A DNA stretch of 22,357 bases. Source: Oligoflexaceae bacterium (GTDB taxonomy: Bacteria; Bdellovibrionota_B; Oligoflexia; Oligoflexales; Oligoflexaceae). Each line of letters opens with the position of its first letter. Positions within the stretch are counted from its first letter, which is position 1. Below the pieces are notes generated by a model that saw only the letters and a program-made list of their open reading frames with translations, ran no database searches and was not told the DNA's origin. Positions 7,557 to 15,275 of this stretch are shown one piece after another. Position numbers and translations under genes: made by a program. The stretch lies in the NCBI GenBank assembly GCA_947474445.1, contig CANJJY010000017.1, forward strand, positions 1 to 22,357. Reading direction: 5' to 3'.

Positions 7557-9047
7557 TTAAACCGGTGTGATAGGCAGAAGAATTGTAAACACTGTTGCAC
7601 CGGGCCGGCTGATAACGGTGAGATCGCCTTTGTGCTCAAGCGCAATCTTTTGACAGATGGCCAATCCGAGTCCCATACCCGGCTGAGGGCCGGTGTGTTT
7701 GCTGGTAAAATACGCTTCAAATATCCGATTGATATCAGCCTCCAATATACCTGGACCATCGTCACTGACATCCAGGCGATAGATTCCGGCTTCGAGGGAG
7801 AGCGAAAGGGCAATCTGAGCGCTGCGATCTTGACTGGCTTCGGCTGCATTCTTGACTAGATTACTGAGCATCTGCCTGATCAATTGGCTATCCATCGATA
7901 AAGGGGCGCTCGCGAGCGGCGAGTTAAAAGACAGAACATGCTGCGGAAAGGCTGTTTGCTGCATTTCTATCACCTGCTGGCAGACGGGAATCAGATCGGC
8001 AGGAGAAAACTGTGGATCAGGGAGTCGCGCGAACTGGGAAAAATGATCGACCATGCGCCGTAGAGTTTGAACTTCCTCGGTGATGATGGTGGTAGCATCG
8101 GCGAGCAATCTCTCAAAGTTCGGATCTTCGCCTCGATAGCTTCGCTTCAACTGCGAGACCATCATTTGAATCGGCGTCAGGGGATTCTTGATTTCATGGG
8201 CTAGCTTTCGTGCCATCGTCTGCCAGGAAGCAATCTTTTCCAGGGAGAGGGAACGTCGGCGATTGGCTGCCACTTCATCGGCCATCTCATTGAACTGGGC
8301 GGCGATCACCCCCATCTCGCCCGAGAGAGCCAGGGGCAGTCGAAACTGCGAATCGATCTCAGACCAGCGACGGAACCCGCTCAAAACCTTCTGCGCATCG
8401 CTGATGTAGCGGCGCACGAGGACGAGAAGGACAGTGCCGATGAGCAGCGTGGTGCCGATCAAAATGAAGAGGTGGGTTAAAAACAGCGAGGGAGCTATCT
8501 CTTGGTCCCAGGTTCCACCAATCAATTCATAGCGCTGTTTGAGTTTGCTCACTTCATCAAAACGCTTGCGCGTGGCGCTGAGTTCGATGGGAACGAGATA
8601 GGAGCCTAGCCTAAGCTCGGTGCGGGACGTCCAGGCAAGATCGATGGCACCTGAGCCGGTCGGTAGCTCGGTTGCTTTTTTGATCGGGAGATCCTTGGCC
8701 GGCATCAAAGCGCCAATGCCGGCCTCATCGAGTCTTTGTCGTAGCTCGGTTTCGTTAAGCTGAGACCAGCCCTGAGGCGGCGCATTGAGGCGAAGATTCT
8801 GCAGGACCTGCGTTCGCAGCTCATCATCTAATTGCTTGAGCGTCTGTAGGTAGGCCTCCATGGTTGCCGTCAGCTCTTCGTCATAAGCGAGCGTGGCCAA
8901 TCCCTTGAGGGCTTGCCTGAGACTGAGGGCACTACCGAGATAACCTCCGAGGACGATCAATATAGCGAGACAAGAAGCTCGAAAAACCGTGGTTTGATAC
9001 CAGGCTAAAATCCGTTCAGGCCTTTTCCTTTTTACCATCGATTTCAT
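7557..9047 (-). CDS. NtrY-like membrane sensor histidine kinase
   Basis: The 496-residue kinase has a transmembrane helix at about residues 24-46, a periplasmic region of about 140 residues, a second helix at about 188-212, and a HAMP-like linker ending in MGVIAAQFNEMADEVAANRR. The dimerisation/phosphoacceptor motif is LAHEIKNPLTPIQM with His284. The ATPase domain has N-box NLVKNAAEA (396-404), G1 DDGPG (429-433) and G2 GMGLGLAI (457-464). The KNPLTPIQ form of the H-box is typical of the NtrY branch. No PAS domain is evident, whereas classical NtrY carries one and more membrane helices, so this is a shorter variant. The ATG overlaps the stop of the upstream secreted protein by four bases, and GGGAG lies eight bases upstream. 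It should phosphorylate the response regulator that follows. Confidence 0.92.
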   Translation of the reverse strand: MKSMVKRKRPERILAWYQTTVFRASCLAILIVLGGYLGSALSLRQALKGLATLAYDEELTATMEAYLQTLKQLDDELRTQVLQNLRLNAPPQGWSQLNETELRQRLDEAGIGALMPAKDLPIKKATELPTGSGAIDLAWTSRTELRLGSYLVPIELSATRKRFDEVSKLKQRYELIGGTWDQEIAPSLFLTHLFILIGTTLLIGTVLLVLVRRYISDAQKVLSGFRRWSEIDSQFRLPLALSGEMGVIAAQFNEMADEVAANRRRSLSLEKIASWQTMARKLAHEIKNPLTPIQMMVSQLKRSYRGEDPNFERLLADATTIITEEVQTLRRMVDHFSQFARLPDPQFSPADLIPVCQQVIEMQQTAFPQHVLSFNSPLASAPLSMDSQLIRQMLSNLVKNAAEASQDRSAQIALSLSLEAGIYRLDVSDDGPGILEADINRIFEAYFTSKHTGPQPGMGLGLAICQKIALEHKGDLTVISRPGATVFTILLPITPV

Positions 9048-9634
9048 CGTTTGTCTCCCGCGCTCAATGGAGGGGCGACGACGCTGAGCTTGATTGATTC
9101 GCTGAGCTGCAACTCCCCGAGCATGTGGGAGAAAAGACCGCGCATCACACCCGATTGCTGTTCGATCAGCCAGCGCCGCACGTCGGCGGCAAAGGCGGGA
9201 GAAACCTGAGCGACATCGATGAGGATCTCGATGTGACTGCCGGATTCCGTGATGCGCTGAAAGCTCGATGGGCTGCTGAGCTGAGCCATCAGGCAGAGAT
9301 GGGCGAAGTCATCGAAAGCTTGGAGAGCCATCGAGCCCTGCGTGAGCTGCTGTAGCTCGAAGCGCTCTTCCCAAAGATTGTATTTGAGAGTGCACTCACT
9401 CACAAAAAGCAGAGCCGTGCTGCCGTCTCGATCGCGGCTTTGAATTTCAAAATGACTCAAGGCGCTCAATCCAGAATAAAGCAGTTTTTTCTGCTGAGGC
9501 GTGAGAAGGTTCGCCACATCAATGGCCAGCGCCAGCTGAGGTTTTTGTTGCCATGCGAGGCGGACGTTCGACTGAGAGAAAGCGCGGCCCTGGGGCAGTA
9601 AAGCCAAGAGGAGAAAGACCAGCAGAGAATTCAT
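9044..9634 (-). CDS. Secreted DUF4390-like protein, kinase partner candidate
   Basis: The 196-residue protein starts with a signal peptide (LLVFLLLALLPQGRAFSQ) and has no further membrane segment, so it is probably periplasmic. The mature part alternates beta-like stretches with a conserved-looking block, TLKYNLWEERFELQQL (about residues 82-97). It overlaps the barrel-protein gene and the kinase gene by four bases each (ATGA), a strong sign of translational coupling. In many proteobacteria a secreted DUF4390 protein is encoded directly before ntrY; size, secretion and position all match that pattern, but the sequence resemblance is only suggestive by eye. GAGG eight bases upstream supports the ATG at 9634. 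A role in presenting an envelope signal to the kinase is inference. Confidence 0.75.
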   Translation of the reverse strand: MNSLLVFLLLALLPQGRAFSQSNVRLAWQQKPQLALAIDVANLLTPQQKKLLYSGLSALSHFEIQSRDRDGSTALLFVSECTLKYNLWEERFELQQLTQGSMALQAFDDFAHLCLMAQLSSPSSFQRITESGSHIEILIDVAQVSPAFAADVRRWLIEQQSGVMRGLFSHMLGELQLSESIKLSVVAPPLSAGDKR

Positions 9635-10860
9635 GGCTGAACCTCGCCGTTTCGCATCTCTTTCAACAGATGCGGAATAAGGCTGTAGGTGAGACCTAGA
9701 TCAGCGATAAAACCTGCGCTATGAAAGCGGAGACCGACTTTCCATTCGGTTCCCGCATAGTTGACCTCTCGATAGGTATCGTGACCCCAAAGACCTTGCA
9801 AGTAGAGCAAGGGATCGCTGGCCATGTGCCAGACGGGTAGAGCCTGCTCCAGACGCAAAGAATGGCGGCTGCTGAGAGAAAGGCCGCCGACACTGAGATT
9901 TTCTGATTGCAGAGTCAGAGAAGCCTGGGACCAGGGTTCAGTCGAGTAGGCGCCGCCGAGCTCAAAAGCCATGTGGCGGAGACCTTCCGTCGTCAGGAGG
10001 GCGGCCATCGTATAGGAGTAACCGCTGCTGGTTCGAAAGCTCAGCAGCCGCGTCTCCTTTCTAAGTCCCACGCGCGGTCCGACGATTGCATCGGGAAAAC
10101 CAGGCAATCGCATGTGCTTTTCCTGATTCGAAAACAAGGCGACGCCGTATTCGAAGGAACCTGCGGTCAGTCGATCCAGTGTCCAAGTCAAATGGCCTTT
10201 GGTCCCAAAGCCAAGGACTTCAAAGTATCGCCAGACGCCATCGGTGCCTTCCATACTCGCATCAAATTGAGCATCTTCAGCTGAAAAACGCGGAAAACCA
10301 TAGGCAAACTGAGCTCCTCTCAGAATGCCCTTGCCATCCATATCGATCTGCACTGCTGCGCGATGCAGATGCCGCAAAAGATTCCGGCTGACTATCTGCG
10401 CTTTGATCCCATAGGGATCGATCTGGTTGGGATTGCGAAGGGACGTGTCGGTGTTCTGTTCTTGAAGGACAGCGATACTCGAACCCCACGCCCAAGGACC
10501 TAAGACCCCGGAGTCATCTTCGAGTTCGATGACCAGCCGGACCCGATCCTGCGCCTGGCCTTTGCTGAGGAAGAACTGCGCCGATTGAAAGAGTCCACTG
10601 CCGAGAAGTCGCGTGCGAGCTATGTCGAGATCTTCTTCATTGATTCTCTGCCCGGGACTCAATCCGAGTTCGTCGGCGAGAAAACCCTCAGGCAATCGTT
10701 CGCTACCTTTGACGTCAACGGCTTCGAGGAGAAAAACGGGACGAGAAGAGGGCGTTTGGGCCGCAGCGGTTTGAAGGCTGCAGGCAAGGGCAGTGAGGCT
10801 CCCAGCGAGGCCGACGATTCTAAGCCACCAAGACTTATTCCGAAAAGGAGGCATGTGCAT
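9631..10860 (-). CDS. Outer-membrane beta-barrel protein with a single POTRA domain (Omp85-like)
   Basis: After a signal peptide (MPPFRNKSWWLRIVGLAG... ending near TAAAQ) comes one POTRA-like domain: LEAVDVKGSERLPEGFLADELGLSPGQRINEEDLDIARTRLLGSGLF and so on, about 75 residues with the usual beta-alpha-alpha-beta-beta rhythm. About 290 residues of alternating beta strands follow, consistent with an outer-membrane barrel. It is short for the BamA/TamA family, lacks a clear VRGF-type loop-6 motif and does not end in an aromatic residue. The start is uncertain: no candidate has a good ribosome site. ATGs at 10860 and 10854 give a normal signal peptide, while an ATG at 10920 overlaps the AMP nucleosidase stop (TGATG) and would add 20 residues in front. 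The coordinates use 10860. Its end overlaps the next gene by four bases. Confidence 0.82.
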   Translation of the reverse strand: MHMPPFRNKSWWLRIVGLAGSLTALACSLQTAAAQTPSSRPVFLLEAVDVKGSERLPEGFLADELGLSPGQRINEEDLDIARTRLLGSGLFQSAQFFLSKGQAQDRVRLVIELEDDSGVLGPWAWGSSIAVLQEQNTDTSLRNPNQIDPYGIKAQIVSRNLLRHLHRAAVQIDMDGKGILRGAQFAYGFPRFSAEDAQFDASMEGTDGVWRYFEVLGFGTKGHLTWTLDRLTAGSFEYGVALFSNQEKHMRLPGFPDAIVGPRVGLRKETRLLSFRTSSGYSYTMAALLTTEGLRHMAFELGGAYSTEPWSQASLTLQSENLSVGGLSLSSRHSLRLEQALPVWHMASDPLLYLQGLWGHDTYREVNYAGTEWKVGLRFHSAGFIADLGLTYSLIPHLLKEMRNGEVQP

Positions 10861-10919
10861 AAGCGTTTTGAAAACCGTCGTTAATTTGGGGTACTCGACC
10901 CATGAAGCGTGCCCTGCCA

Positions 10920-11699
10920 TCAATAGCGGAAGTGTTTGATCTTCTCACCTTTTTCTTCAATATCGGTCATTGCTTTTATGCCGATCTCGATGTGAAGGTC
11001 AACAAATCGTTCGCTGACGCGTTTGTCGCTGGCCTCAGTCTTCACTCCCTCCGGAGTCGTCGGCACGTCCGACACCAAAAGGAGGGCGCCGCGAGAAATC
11101 TCGTTGGCGATACCACAGGTGAAAATGGTGGCCGTCTCCATATCGATGGCGATAGCGCGGAGATCACGCAGGCGCTTCTTGAACGATTCGTCGTGTTCCC
11201 AGACGCGGCGATTGGTCGTGTACACAACGCCCGTTCTGTAGTCCATGCCGGCTTCGACGATTTTTTCAGATATAAATTTATGGAGTTTGAAGGAAGGCAT
11301 CGCCGGCACTTCGCGAGGCAAGTAATCGTCTGAGGTTCCCTCGCCGCGAATCGCCGCGATGGGCAAAATAAAATGGCCAATCTCCGTCGTATCTTTGAGA
11401 CCCCCACATTTGCCTAGAAAAAGTACACCTTTGGGCTTAACGGCACTCAAAAGATCCATGATGGTCGCGGCGTTGGCCGAGCCTATCCCAAAGTTGATCA
11501 TCGTCAAGTTCTTGCCATCTGAGCAAGTCTGCATGGGCCGATCGATACCTTTGATCGGCTGGCCGAATCGAAGAGAGAAGCGGCGCAGATAATCGGAAAA
11601 ATTGGTCAGAAGGATATATTTGCCAAATTCTTCAAGAGGTGTAGCCGTATACCGTGGCAGCCAATTCTCGACGATATCCTCTTTGGTTTTCAATGTCAT
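10920..11699 (-). CDS. amn: AMP nucleosidase, short (about 260-residue) form
   Basis: This 259-residue enzyme belongs to the nucleoside phosphorylase fold and should hydrolyse AMP to adenine and ribose 5-phosphate in the cytoplasm. Features recalled from the short AMN family are conserved: EIVENWLPRYT-like opening (DIVENWLPRYTATPLEEFGKYI), NFGIGSANAATIMDLL, VLFLGKCGGLKDT, IRGEGTSDDYLP, VYTTNRRVWEHD, IDMETATIF and SDVPTTPEGVKTEASD. E. coli Amn is about 480 residues with an extra N-terminal regulatory domain; this form lacks it, as in Bacteroidetes homologs. AAGGA about ten bases upstream supports the ATG at 11699. It is the first gene of the block leading to the NtrYX pair, probably transcribed from a promoter with TATAAT at 11779-11784. 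A purine enzyme heading an envelope-sensing operon is an unusual arrangement. Confidence 0.9.
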   Translation of the reverse strand: MTLKTKEDIVENWLPRYTATPLEEFGKYILLTNFSDYLRRFSLRFGQPIKGIDRPMQTCSDGKNLTMINFGIGSANAATIMDLLSAVKPKGVLFLGKCGGLKDTTEIGHFILPIAAIRGEGTSDDYLPREVPAMPSFKLHKFISEKIVEAGMDYRTGVVYTTNRRVWEHDESFKKRLRDLRAIAIDMETATIFTCGIANEISRGALLLVSDVPTTPEGVKTEASDKRVSERFVDLHIEIGIKAMTDIEEKGEKIKHFRY

Positions 11700-11778
11700 G
11701 CTGGGTGGATCCTTTTTAAAGGGGAGAGGCTCACGTAGGACAAAACCTGCCCATCCCGAGGCTCTGAAGCTCTATGCT

Positions 11779-11784
11779 ATTATA
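11779..11784 (-). promoter_or_regulatory. Candidate -10 element (TATAAT) for the amn operon
   Basis: A perfect TATAAT on the minus strand lies about 80 bases before the amn start, in an AT-rich part of the divergent gap between amn and the ABC1-kinase gene. No convincing -35 lies 16-18 bases upstream (TTTCTG at best). The rest of this 179-base gap shows no gene, and I see no clear plus-strand promoter. Confidence 0.4.
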
Positions 11785-11878
11785 TTCTTGAAATCCCGTA
11801 TCAGAAAACAGCTTCTTCAGCAGACCACTGACCTCGTTTCGGTTCAGGGTGCGAGAGGATTTTTTTGGAGCGTCTCAT

Positions 11879-13306
11879 ATGAACCTCGCAGGCAAAAATA
11901 TAGGTCATGCTGAGAAAGCGCCGAGCCACCTTGCTCTCGCTAAGGAACTCCTTTTTATTCAAGGTCAAATCGTGCGGTCGAGCGCCTTGGTCCTTCCTAT
12001 AGGTCTGGCGCGCTCAATTTTTAAGGATTCTGGCCTCGATCCTATCTGGTCCGAGAACCATCTATGCGAGCTGTTCGGCGACGTCACTCTCACCTGTCTC
12101 GATCGTCTCGGTCCAGTTTATGGCAAAATCGGACAGATCGCCCTCAGTCGCTTAGACGAGGATAATCAGAAATGGGCCCAAAAGCTCCAACTGAATCGGC
12201 TCTATGGCGCTTGGCCGGCCATTCCATTCAGCGAGATTGAAGCCGTACTCGACGCCGAAATTCCAGATTGGCACCATGAGTTTGTGGTGGAACCCCATCC
12301 GCTTGGCGTTGCCTCTATGGCTCAAGTTCATGCGGCCCGCGATGAAGCCGGGCGAGAATGGGTCATTAAAATCATCAAACCGGATGCGCGACGTCGTTTG
12401 GAGGAAACTCTCAGTGCTCTGCGGCAAGTGATCGCCGTTTCCCGTCCTTTGAGATTGACTGCCTTGGGTAAGAGAACCTTGCGCGAGCTCGATGAACTGG
12501 TCCGTTCCTTGAGTCGCGAGGTAGAACTTGATCGTGAAAAGACTAATCTCGATAAGATGCGCAACGTGCTTGATGCGAAAAAACAGAAAATTCTGCGCTT
12601 GCCCCTCACCCATGACGCCTTCTGCACTCCAAACGTTTTGATCATGGAACGCTTTCGAGGCATTCCCTTGGTCGACGTCGTCGAAAAAAGAGTCGAAATC
12701 AATGATGACCAAAGAAAAAAACTAGCGCGCCGCATTCTCCAGGAACTCATGGTTCAGGTATTTGAAATAGGCATCTTTCATGGTGATCCCCATGCCGGCA
12801 ATCTCATGCTGCTCAATGACGGCAGCGTGGGCATCTTTGATTGGGGTCTGACCGGGGAATTGGGAGACGGAGATCGGCGTCACATCTCGGATATTTTAAA
12901 AGCCCTCCTCATGCAAGATATGCAACGTCTTGTCGACGTCTTGGTAACGATGGGTGAAGAAGGCGGTGAGACGCTCGACCGTTCGAGCGTCGAATACGAA
13001 ATACGCAAGGTGGGTCAACTGCTTGCCATGCATAAGGAAGCAGGGACTCAGGCTTCCCTCGAAGAACTTCTGGAAGCGAGCCTCAGTGGGTCTCAGCGAT
13101 TGGGTATAGAACTTCCCGATGGTTTGTTGCTGATGGCGAAAAGTCTGCTGACGATTGAGGGTCTCGCGCGTGGGATCGATCCTGAAGTTTCCTTTGCCCG
13201 CGCTGCAGGTCCCGTGTTGCTGAAGGCGGCTCGGCCCTCAATTGGCGAAATGCTGAGCATGGGCAAGCGGATTCCTAGCCTCGTCAAACGAGCTTTTTCC
13301 GTCTGA
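11879..13306 (+). CDS. ABC1/UbiB-family atypical kinase-like protein
   Basis: The 475-residue protein has the full set of ABC1 (UbiB/COQ8) motifs: KIGQ (about residues 83-86), the Ala-rich-loop equivalent ASMAQVH (145-151), the ATP lysine in VIKIIKP (162-168), the catalytic-loop motif HGDPHAGN (301-308) and DWG (321-323) in place of DFG. Family members support ubiquinone or other isoprenoid-lipid metabolism through ATPase activity. UbiB normally has two C-terminal transmembrane helices; here the C-terminus (MGKRIPSLVKRAFSV) is at most amphipathic, so the protein may be soluble or peripheral. No ubiquinone gene is next to it. The ATG at 11879 is chosen over a GTG at 11849 because GGAG lies eight bases before it. 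The DUF3187 gene follows almost at once, suggesting an operon. Confidence 0.9.
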   Translation: MNLAGKNIGHAEKAPSHLALAKELLFIQGQIVRSSALVLPIGLARSIFKDSGLDPIWSENHLCELFGDVTLTCLDRLGPVYGKIGQIALSRLDEDNQKWAQKLQLNRLYGAWPAIPFSEIEAVLDAEIPDWHHEFVVEPHPLGVASMAQVHAARDEAGREWVIKIIKPDARRRLEETLSALRQVIAVSRPLRLTALGKRTLRELDELVRSLSREVELDREKTNLDKMRNVLDAKKQKILRLPLTHDAFCTPNVLIMERFRGIPLVDVVEKRVEINDDQRKKLARRILQELMVQVFEIGIFHGDPHAGNLMLLNDGSVGIFDWGLTGELGDGDRRHISDILKALLMQDMQRLVDVLVTMGEEGGETLDRSSVEYEIRKVGQLLAMHKEAGTQASLEELLEASLSGSQRLGIELPDGLLLMAKSLLTIEGLARGIDPEVSFARAAGPVLLKAARPSIGEMLSMGKRIPSLVKRAFSV

Positions 13307-13365
13307 ATCATATGATCCCGCACCTGCGGCGCTCAATGCGCATCATGCGCAGTGGGAATGGATGC

Positions 13366-14370
13366 ATGCGAGCTTTGGCTTTCAACCTCCTGCGACCTCT
13401 CCAATCCGACCGCGTGAAGCAGAAGGCTTGCCTTGTTTTGCTTTGCTTGTCGGCGAGTCCTGCGCTGGCTCAAAGCGGCGAGCCTCTCATGGTTCGCTCC
13501 GAGGCGGTCGGCAATCTCTTTCGCCTCAGTCCACCCATCTACGGAACCTTCCCCGCGCAGCCAGTTGCCGGCATCGAAATGTCCCGCACCTATGCCAATC
13601 TCTGGGCTCAGGATAAGCGCTATCTTGTCGACGCTGAAGTGATCGACGATCGTGCGCATATTTACATGTTTCTCTCGAGCTTTTGTCGGTTCGGGCTGGG
13701 ATTCACATCGCGAAGCTTTGCGCATACCCAAACCGATCAGATTGCGATCACTTTTCACGATATCTTCCGAATCAATCAAGACGGGCGGCTCGATGCCGGG
13801 AAGAATCATACCGTCTTCAAAATCCCTGATTATGACCTTGAATTCAGTCAAACTGATCTCAACCGATCGATCAGCGATCAGATCAATGCGGATGTCAGCT
13901 TCATGCTGTTTCGCGAGTTGACGGCGCCTTTTGAGGTGGGGACAACGGTTTTCGGCAGCTATGAAATGGCCCATGGGACCCCTTATTCTACCGGAGCACG
14001 CGATCGCGGTATCCAGCTGAACGTCCGTTATCCTTGGGATTATGGAGCTGCTTATGCAGCGTTTACCCAGCTCTATTTTGATACTGATGATGCGATCGAG
14101 GTTGCGACGATCAATCAGCAGAAGGGGTGGGCTATCGGGGCTGTTCAGACGTTTCTTCCCGATCAGGAAATCGTCGGTCAGCTCATGGTCTATCAGCCAG
14201 TCTTCAGAGACTTGGGACAGATGAGCCGCAACTCATACGAAGTACAATTGGGTTACCGACTCCACTGGGAAAAAGTCTTTCTCGAAGCGACGCTGATCGA
14301 AAATATTTTTTGGCTCTATAACAGCCCCGATTGGGGGATAAGCCTAGGTCTTAGACGTTCTTTTCCCTAA
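13366..14370 (+). CDS. DUF3187-family outer-membrane protein
   Basis: The protein has a signal peptide ending LVLLCLSASPALAQ and a mature part of about 290 residues made of alternating beta strands. The block QIAITFHDIFRINQDGR matches the FHDLFGIDQNGR-type signature I recall from DUF3187 proteins of Vibrio and relatives, as do the earlier DAEVIDD region and the later RGIQLNVRYPWDYGAAYAAFTQLYF region. The function of the family is unknown; it is predicted to be an outer-membrane barrel. The frame is open from ATG 13312, five bases after the kinase-like gene, but that start would put almost 40 residues before the signal core. I chose ATG 13366 (GGGA nearby); a GTG at 13414 would give the most compact signal peptide. 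Its 3' end overlaps the convergent acyltransferase gene by 20 bases. Confidence 0.8.
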   Translation: MRALAFNLLRPLQSDRVKQKACLVLLCLSASPALAQSGEPLMVRSEAVGNLFRLSPPIYGTFPAQPVAGIEMSRTYANLWAQDKRYLVDAEVIDDRAHIYMFLSSFCRFGLGFTSRSFAHTQTDQIAITFHDIFRINQDGRLDAGKNHTVFKIPDYDLEFSQTDLNRSISDQINADVSFMLFRELTAPFEVGTTVFGSYEMAHGTPYSTGARDRGIQLNVRYPWDYGAAYAAFTQLYFDTDDAIEVATINQQKGWAIGAVQTFLPDQEIVGQLMVYQPVFRDLGQMSRNSYEVQLGYRLHWEKVFLEATLIENIFWLYNSPDWGISLGLRRSFP

Positions 14371-15070
14371 CACTGGGCCTTAAGCCGCGATGAACAGCGG
14401 CATAGGGAAGGCCTTGTGCGCGCCATGTGCTGACCTTTTGCTCAAGCATCATCAAGGCTTCTTCGAGCTGAAAGGCGAGACGCGCTTGCTCATCTTTATC
14501 TATGCGTCTGGCGACGGGAATGGGCGTTCCGTAGATGCAGATGATGCGCGTAAAGGGTTTGGGAAGCCGAAATTTATCCCAACTTGAAAAATGCCAGGAG
14601 CGCAGGCCGACTGCCAGAAAGGGCAGGACGGTACTGCCCGTCAGCGAAGCGATGGAAATGACTCCTGGTTTGACTTTGTGGAGAGGTCCCGTCGGACCGT
14701 CGACTGTAATGCCGGCTTCGTGCCCGCTCTTGATGAGTTTGATGATATCGCGCAAGGCTTCCAAGCCACCCCGGTGAGAGCTGCCCCGGGCGCTGGCAAT
14801 CCCAAAGCGAGCGGCGACAGAGGATATGATTTCACCATCAAAAGATCGACTAACGACGATGCCGAGCCGCCGATGGGCATGCGCGAGCACACTGGGTAAA
14901 GCGTTTTGGTGCCAACAGGCGATCACGGGATGACCGCTTTGCGATGACGCGCAGGCCGCCTCGTAGTTTTCAAGGTCATACCATCGATAGCGATAGCTGG
15001 CATGAAACAAGCGAGTGAAGAGGTAGGCTATCCAGCAGATTGCCTGTTGTTTCAAGGTTTGTGACTTCAT
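14351..15070 (-). CDS. DUF374 / LPLAT-superfamily lysophospholipid acyltransferase-like protein
   Basis: The 239-residue protein shows the DUF374 pattern: an N-terminal hydrophobic/aromatic segment, VIACWHQN (residues 49-56), SRSFDGEIIS (74-83), ARGSSHRGG (94-102) and VDGPTGPLHKVKPGVI (123-138). These belong to the glycerolipid/lipid A acyltransferase fold, where His and the GPxGP-like segment lie at the active site. The likely role is transfer of an acyl chain to a membrane lipid or lipid A precursor at the inner membrane, but the substrate is unknown. A very strong ribosome site (AGAGGAGG, six bases before the ATG) marks the start at 15070. It is transcribed alone toward the DUF3187 gene and overlaps its end by 20 bases, so the two transcripts are antisense at their 3' ends. 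Confidence 0.85.
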   Translation of the reverse strand: MKSQTLKQQAICWIAYLFTRLFHASYRYRWYDLENYEAACASSQSGHPVIACWHQNALPSVLAHAHRRLGIVVSRSFDGEIISSVAARFGIASARGSSHRGGLEALRDIIKLIKSGHEAGITVDGPTGPLHKVKPGVISIASLTGSTVLPFLAVGLRSWHFSSWDKFRLPKPFTRIICIYGTPIPVARRIDKDEQARLAFQLEEALMMLEQKVSTWRAQGLPYAAVHRGLRPSVREKNV

Positions 15071-15185
15071 CCGCCCCTCCTCTTTGGGCCCTTGTTCTAG
15101 CGAAGAGAAGCGGGGTGTGCAACAGCTCCCGGTCGGAGGCCGTAGTTCGGAGCAGATTTTCTATTTATCTATTTGTATTTATTAG

Positions 15186-15191
15186 TATAAT
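15186..15191 (+). promoter_or_regulatory. Candidate -10 element (TATAAT) upstream of the EF-loop lipoprotein
   Basis: TATAAT sits in a strikingly AT-rich island (about 15155-15205) in an otherwise GC-rich region, 85 bases before the lipoprotein ATG. No good -35 is visible at 16-18 bases. The remaining part of the 205-base gap between the divergent genes carries the acyltransferase ribosome site and nothing else recognised. Confidence 0.4.
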
Positions 15192-15275
15192 ATTTTTATT
15201 CTTAAGCTGTCGACGAGCTGCTCCGAGATCCCTAGAGGAGGAGGGGCGACCAGACCTCTCGAAAGGGAAGACACG

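Noticed and set aside
7433..7849. A 138-codon minus-strand frame spanning the kinase end and the following gap, as a possible extra small gene.
   Set aside because: Most of it overlaps the kinase coding sequence in another frame; the part in the gap is only about 30 codons and lacks a ribosome site.
12152..12712. A 186-codon minus-strand frame within the ABC1-kinase gene.
   Set aside because: It is antisense to conserved kinase motifs, with no recognisable features of its own.
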